Shown in pieces: positions 11,815 through 13,685 of a stretch of DNA of 13,685 bases. The notes under the pieces are model-generated. The model made no database searches and was not told the origin of the DNA. It saw only the letters and a program-made list of their open reading frames with translations. Within the stretch, counting starts at the first letter, position 1. Each line of letters begins with the position of its first letter. The position numbers and the translations under genes are program-made. This DNA is from Anaerolineae bacterium. Its GTDB lineage: Bacteria > Chloroflexota > Anaerolineae > JACIWR01. The DNA is taken from assembly GCA_021162125.1 (NCBI GenBank), contig JAGGZG010000240.1, positions 1 through 13,685 of the forward strand, read 5' to 3'.

Positions 11815-13104
11815 ATGAGAAGGTTCGTTGTGTTGTGTCTGGCGCTGACCGCGTTGCTCGTCTGCGTCCCTACGGCTGGCGCGCAAGAGGGCGGGATCAC
11901 CATCCAGGATAGCGGGCACGAGTTTAACTTTCGAGAGCGCATTGTCTTCCACCTGGACGCGAGCAGCGACAGCGAGATCAACGAGGTGGTGCTCGTTTAT
12001 CAGATGCAGACCACCCGCCGTCCGGTTGCCACGGAGGTCTACCCGGAGTTCACGCCGGGCACGACCATCCACGCTGAGTACGAGCTGGATATGCGTGCCC
12101 AGTATTACCTGCCGCCCGGCGTGGAGATCAGCTATCACTGGCGGGTGCGGGATGCAGCGGGCCACGAACTGGAGACAGAACCAACGGTCTTCACCTACGA
12201 GGACAATACCCACGAGTGGAAAGAACTATCCAACGACCGGGTGGCGCTCTACTGGTACCGGGGCAGCGATGACTTTGGGCAGACTCTGTTCGACCAGGCG
12301 GTGGAGAGCCTGGACAACATCGAGCGCGATCTGGGCGTGACGGTGAAGCACCGCATCAAGCTGTACGTCTACGGCACTTACGATGACCTGCACGCAGCGT
12401 TGGAAGAGGGGGCCCAGGAATGGACCGGGGGGCGGTCATTCTCCGGCGCGGGCTATCCGATTATCCTCATCGGCATCGCGCCCGACAACCTGGAGTGGGG
12501 ACTGGAGGCCATCGCCCACGAGCTGACCCACGCCGTCATCGCCCAGAAAATGGTTCCGCCTTTCGGCGGATTGCCGCACTGGATGGACGAGGGGCTGGCC
12601 GTTTACTATCAGGGCGGGCCGACTGCTTACGAGCGGACCGCGCTCGAGCGGGCCATCCGCAACAACACCCTGCTTTCCATCCGCTCGCTGAACAGCAACT
12701 TCCCGACGGACCGGGACATGGTGAACTTGGCCTACGCGGAAAGCTGGAGCGTGGTCAACTTCATGTTCGAGCACTACGGTGAGGAAAAGGTGGCCGAGTT
12801 GATCGAGGTGTTCAGCGTTGGCGCGCACCAGGACGATGGTCTGATGGAGGTGTTCGGCTTCGACGTGGACGGGCTGGAGGACGAGTGGCGACAGTACATC
12901 GGTGCGCCGCCCCGCGAGGGAGCATCGGTGGTGGCTACACTCCTGCCTCAGCAGGGGACGCCGGCCGTGGGCACACCGCAACCGGCATCGTCGCCCACAT
13001 CGCCTCCGCCCCGCTCCCGGACGATTTGCTGTGGCGCAGCGCCGGCCGCCCTGTTCCTGGTACTCTTCCTGGCGCTCAGGCCCCGCCCAGCCGCGCAGGG
13101 GTAG
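11815..13104 (+). CDS. Secreted gluzincin-like metallopeptidase (peptidase MA-like) with C-terminal membrane tail
   Basis: Exported zinc peptidase of 429 aa; ATG 11815 has GAGGAG (11802-11807) 7 nt upstream, and the gene begins 28 nt after the MFS stop. The signal peptide MRRFVVLCLALTALLVC ends at AGA-QE (about residue 23/24). Residues 25-130 look like a beta-rich Ig/FN-like domain (WRVRDAAGHE). The catalytic motif is AHELTH (His235, Glu236, His239) and the third ligand is probably Glu259 in WMDEGLAVYY, the arrangement of peptidase-MA-type gluzincins. A Thr/Pro/Ser linker (about 380-402) leads to Cys405-Cys406, a short hydrophobic helix and RPRP. The tail parallels that of the PP2C protein. 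Substrate is unknown. Proteolysis at the cell surface is the reasonable expectation. Confidence 0.88.
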   Translation: MRRFVVLCLALTALLVCVPTAGAQEGGITIQDSGHEFNFRERIVFHLDASSDSEINEVVLVYQMQTTRRPVATEVYPEFTPGTTIHAEYELDMRAQYYLPPGVEISYHWRVRDAAGHELETEPTVFTYEDNTHEWKELSNDRVALYWYRGSDDFGQTLFDQAVESLDNIERDLGVTVKHRIKLYVYGTYDDLHAALEEGAQEWTGGRSFSGAGYPIILIGIAPDNLEWGLEAIAHELTHAVIAQKMVPPFGGLPHWMDEGLAVYYQGGPTAYERTALERAIRNNTLLSIRSLNSNFPTDRDMVNLAYAESWSVVNFMFEHYGEEKVAELIEVFSVGAHQDDGLMEVFGFDVDGLEDEWRQYIGAPPREGASVVATLLPQQGTPAVGTPQPASSPTSPPPRSRTICCGAAPAALFLVLFLALRPRPAAQG

Positions 13105-13115
13105 GGCGGGGACCT
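13078..13115 (+). terminator. GC-rich hairpin spanning the metallopeptidase stop codon
   Basis: CCCCGCCC (13081-13088) and GGGCGGGG (13104-13111) are perfect complements; AGG (13078-13080) and CCT (13113-13115) extend the stem past one bulged A. The TAG at 13102-13104 lies at the loop edge. No T-run follows, so termination is uncertain. Confidence 0.45.
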
Positions 13116-13685
13116 GGTCTAAAGAACTTCGTCCTCGTCTGGCTCGCGCTGGCCGACGAGCACTTGCATCACCTTCAGGGTCTGTTGGGTGATCTTCAGC
13201 CGGAGCGCAGCCGCCAGCCGCAACCAAAACCTGTCATTAACTTAGGCAGCATGGCTGTCTGCCCCACATTTTCTTAGTCGCTACTCTGGCGCGCATGTTG
13301 CCAAGCGCCGTAGGAGACCACCACCAAGCCGACGGCGGCCAGCATAACAGTTTGCGTCAGCGGCGCGGCGTGGTTGTCCGGGAAGCCTGTAGGCGAAAGT
13401 TATCCTGCTCTTTCGCGCCACGGTTCGCGCGCAGCATAGCCGCGTCCGCTGAACGCAGAGTTAGGCCAAGCCGCCTGTTTGCATCCGCCTTTCACCCCAC
13501 TCCGCCCAGGCCAACGCCACCACGAAACCCTTTAGCACAGACGGCACCCCTTGCTACGCGACGACAACTTGGCCGGTACGGCAAATGCGCCCTAGGCAGC
13601 CAAAAGGGCGTGCCGGGTGTGCCGGTTGGTGTTCTGGCTTTTACTTGCACAAAACTTACGCTAAGGTGCAGAAGGTGGGGTATAG
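13105..13685. other. Segment with no convincing gene
   Basis: No + strand frame of useful length starts with a ribosome site here. On the minus strand two short open stretches read like protein but lack starts: 13119-13241 (a helical stretch ending GQREPDEDEVL) and 13274-13399 (a membrane-helix tail, listed separately). Other visible structure: CGCCCT/AGGGCG near 13590-13615, GCGAAAG/CTTTCGC at 13394-13417, and an attC-like half-site ending GTTAGGC at 13460-13466. The mixture suggests a decayed or recombined region. Confidence 0.5.
13274..13399 (-). pseudogene. Possible remnant of a surface-protein C-terminal anchor
   Basis: Reading the minus strand from 13399 down to the TAA at 13276-13274 gives 41 codons with no stop. 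The sequence starts LSPTGFPDNH, continues to a hydrophobic run MLAAVGLVVVSYGAW and ends in QHARQSSD. A PTGFP-like motif, a helix and a short charged tail is the order of a sortase-type sorting signal. An in-frame TAA (13402-13400) closes it upstream and no start with a ribosome site exists, so if real it is a fragment. The motif is not a canonical LPxTG, and chance is possible. Confidence 0.25.

Noticed and set aside
13119..13241. Minus-strand 40-codon stretch ending GQREPDEDEVL
   Set aside because: Reads like a helical protein end but has no ATG/GTG start or ribosome site and is bounded by an in-frame TAA (13244-13242); too weak to call a gene.
12885..13277. + strand frame overlapping the metallopeptidase end
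   Set aside because: Most of it lies in another frame of a recognised gene; the non-overlapping part has no motif or ribosome site.

Overview
The window looks like about 13.7 kb of a GC-rich bacterial chromosome. It is most likely from a Chloroflexota (Anaerolineae-like) organism. I infer this from an archaeal-type methionine adenosyltransferase under a SAM riboswitch, Thr/Pro-rich extracytoplasmic linkers, a lipoprotein binding protein with a TPTP linker, a CooC-type nickel ATPase, and short-period heptamer repeats spread through the DNA. No 16S rRNA or other taxonomic marker is present, so this assignment is inference. Every gene I can support is on the + strand.

Region 1 (1-1973): the 3' end of a TIGR04076-type gene, a 58-residue membrane-anchored small protein, then a consensus promoter, a SAM-I riboswitch, an intrinsic terminator, a second strong hairpin and the methionine adenosyltransferase gene. 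This is a feedback loop: the enzyme makes SAM, and SAM bound to the leader should end transcription early.

Region 2 (1982-6821): a thiamine salvage operon. A promoter and TPP riboswitch with terminator precede thiamine pyrophosphokinase (thiN), then a lipoprotein thiamine-binding protein, a fused tandem permease and an ATPase (thiBPQ-like). Thiamine would be imported and pyrophosphorylated, and the product TPP would shut the leader. No biosynthetic genes are present. Two heptamer repeat tracts have been absorbed in frame into the operon: one encodes the permease N-terminus, the other lies in the ATPase C-terminal domain.

Region 3 (6838-9685): two apparently separate envelope/signalling units. 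One is a membrane-anchored protein with two LysM domains and an M23 peptidase domain, with its own promoter and terminator. The other is a PP2C-type Ser/Thr phosphatase with a transmembrane helix, a long Thr/Pro tract and a Cys-containing hydrophobic/Arg-rich tail, with its own promoter.

Region 4 (9718-13104): a dispersed palindromic repeat, then a tight three-gene unit: a CooC-like nickel-insertion ATPase, a major facilitator transporter that starts inside the CooC stop codon, and a secreted HExxH metallopeptidase with a C-terminal membrane tail. No CO dehydrogenase or acetyl-CoA synthase gene lies in the window.

Region 5 (13105-13685): no convincing gene. It holds a minus-strand stretch that reads like the C-terminal anchor of a lost surface protein, and an attC-like half-site next to it.

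The most noteworthy points are the two riboswitch circuits, the in-frame use of genomic heptamer repeats in a transporter, the resemblance between the tails of two otherwise unrelated exported proteins, and the orphan CooC-MFS-metalloprotease unit. I found no clear candidate for a wholly new multi-gene system.
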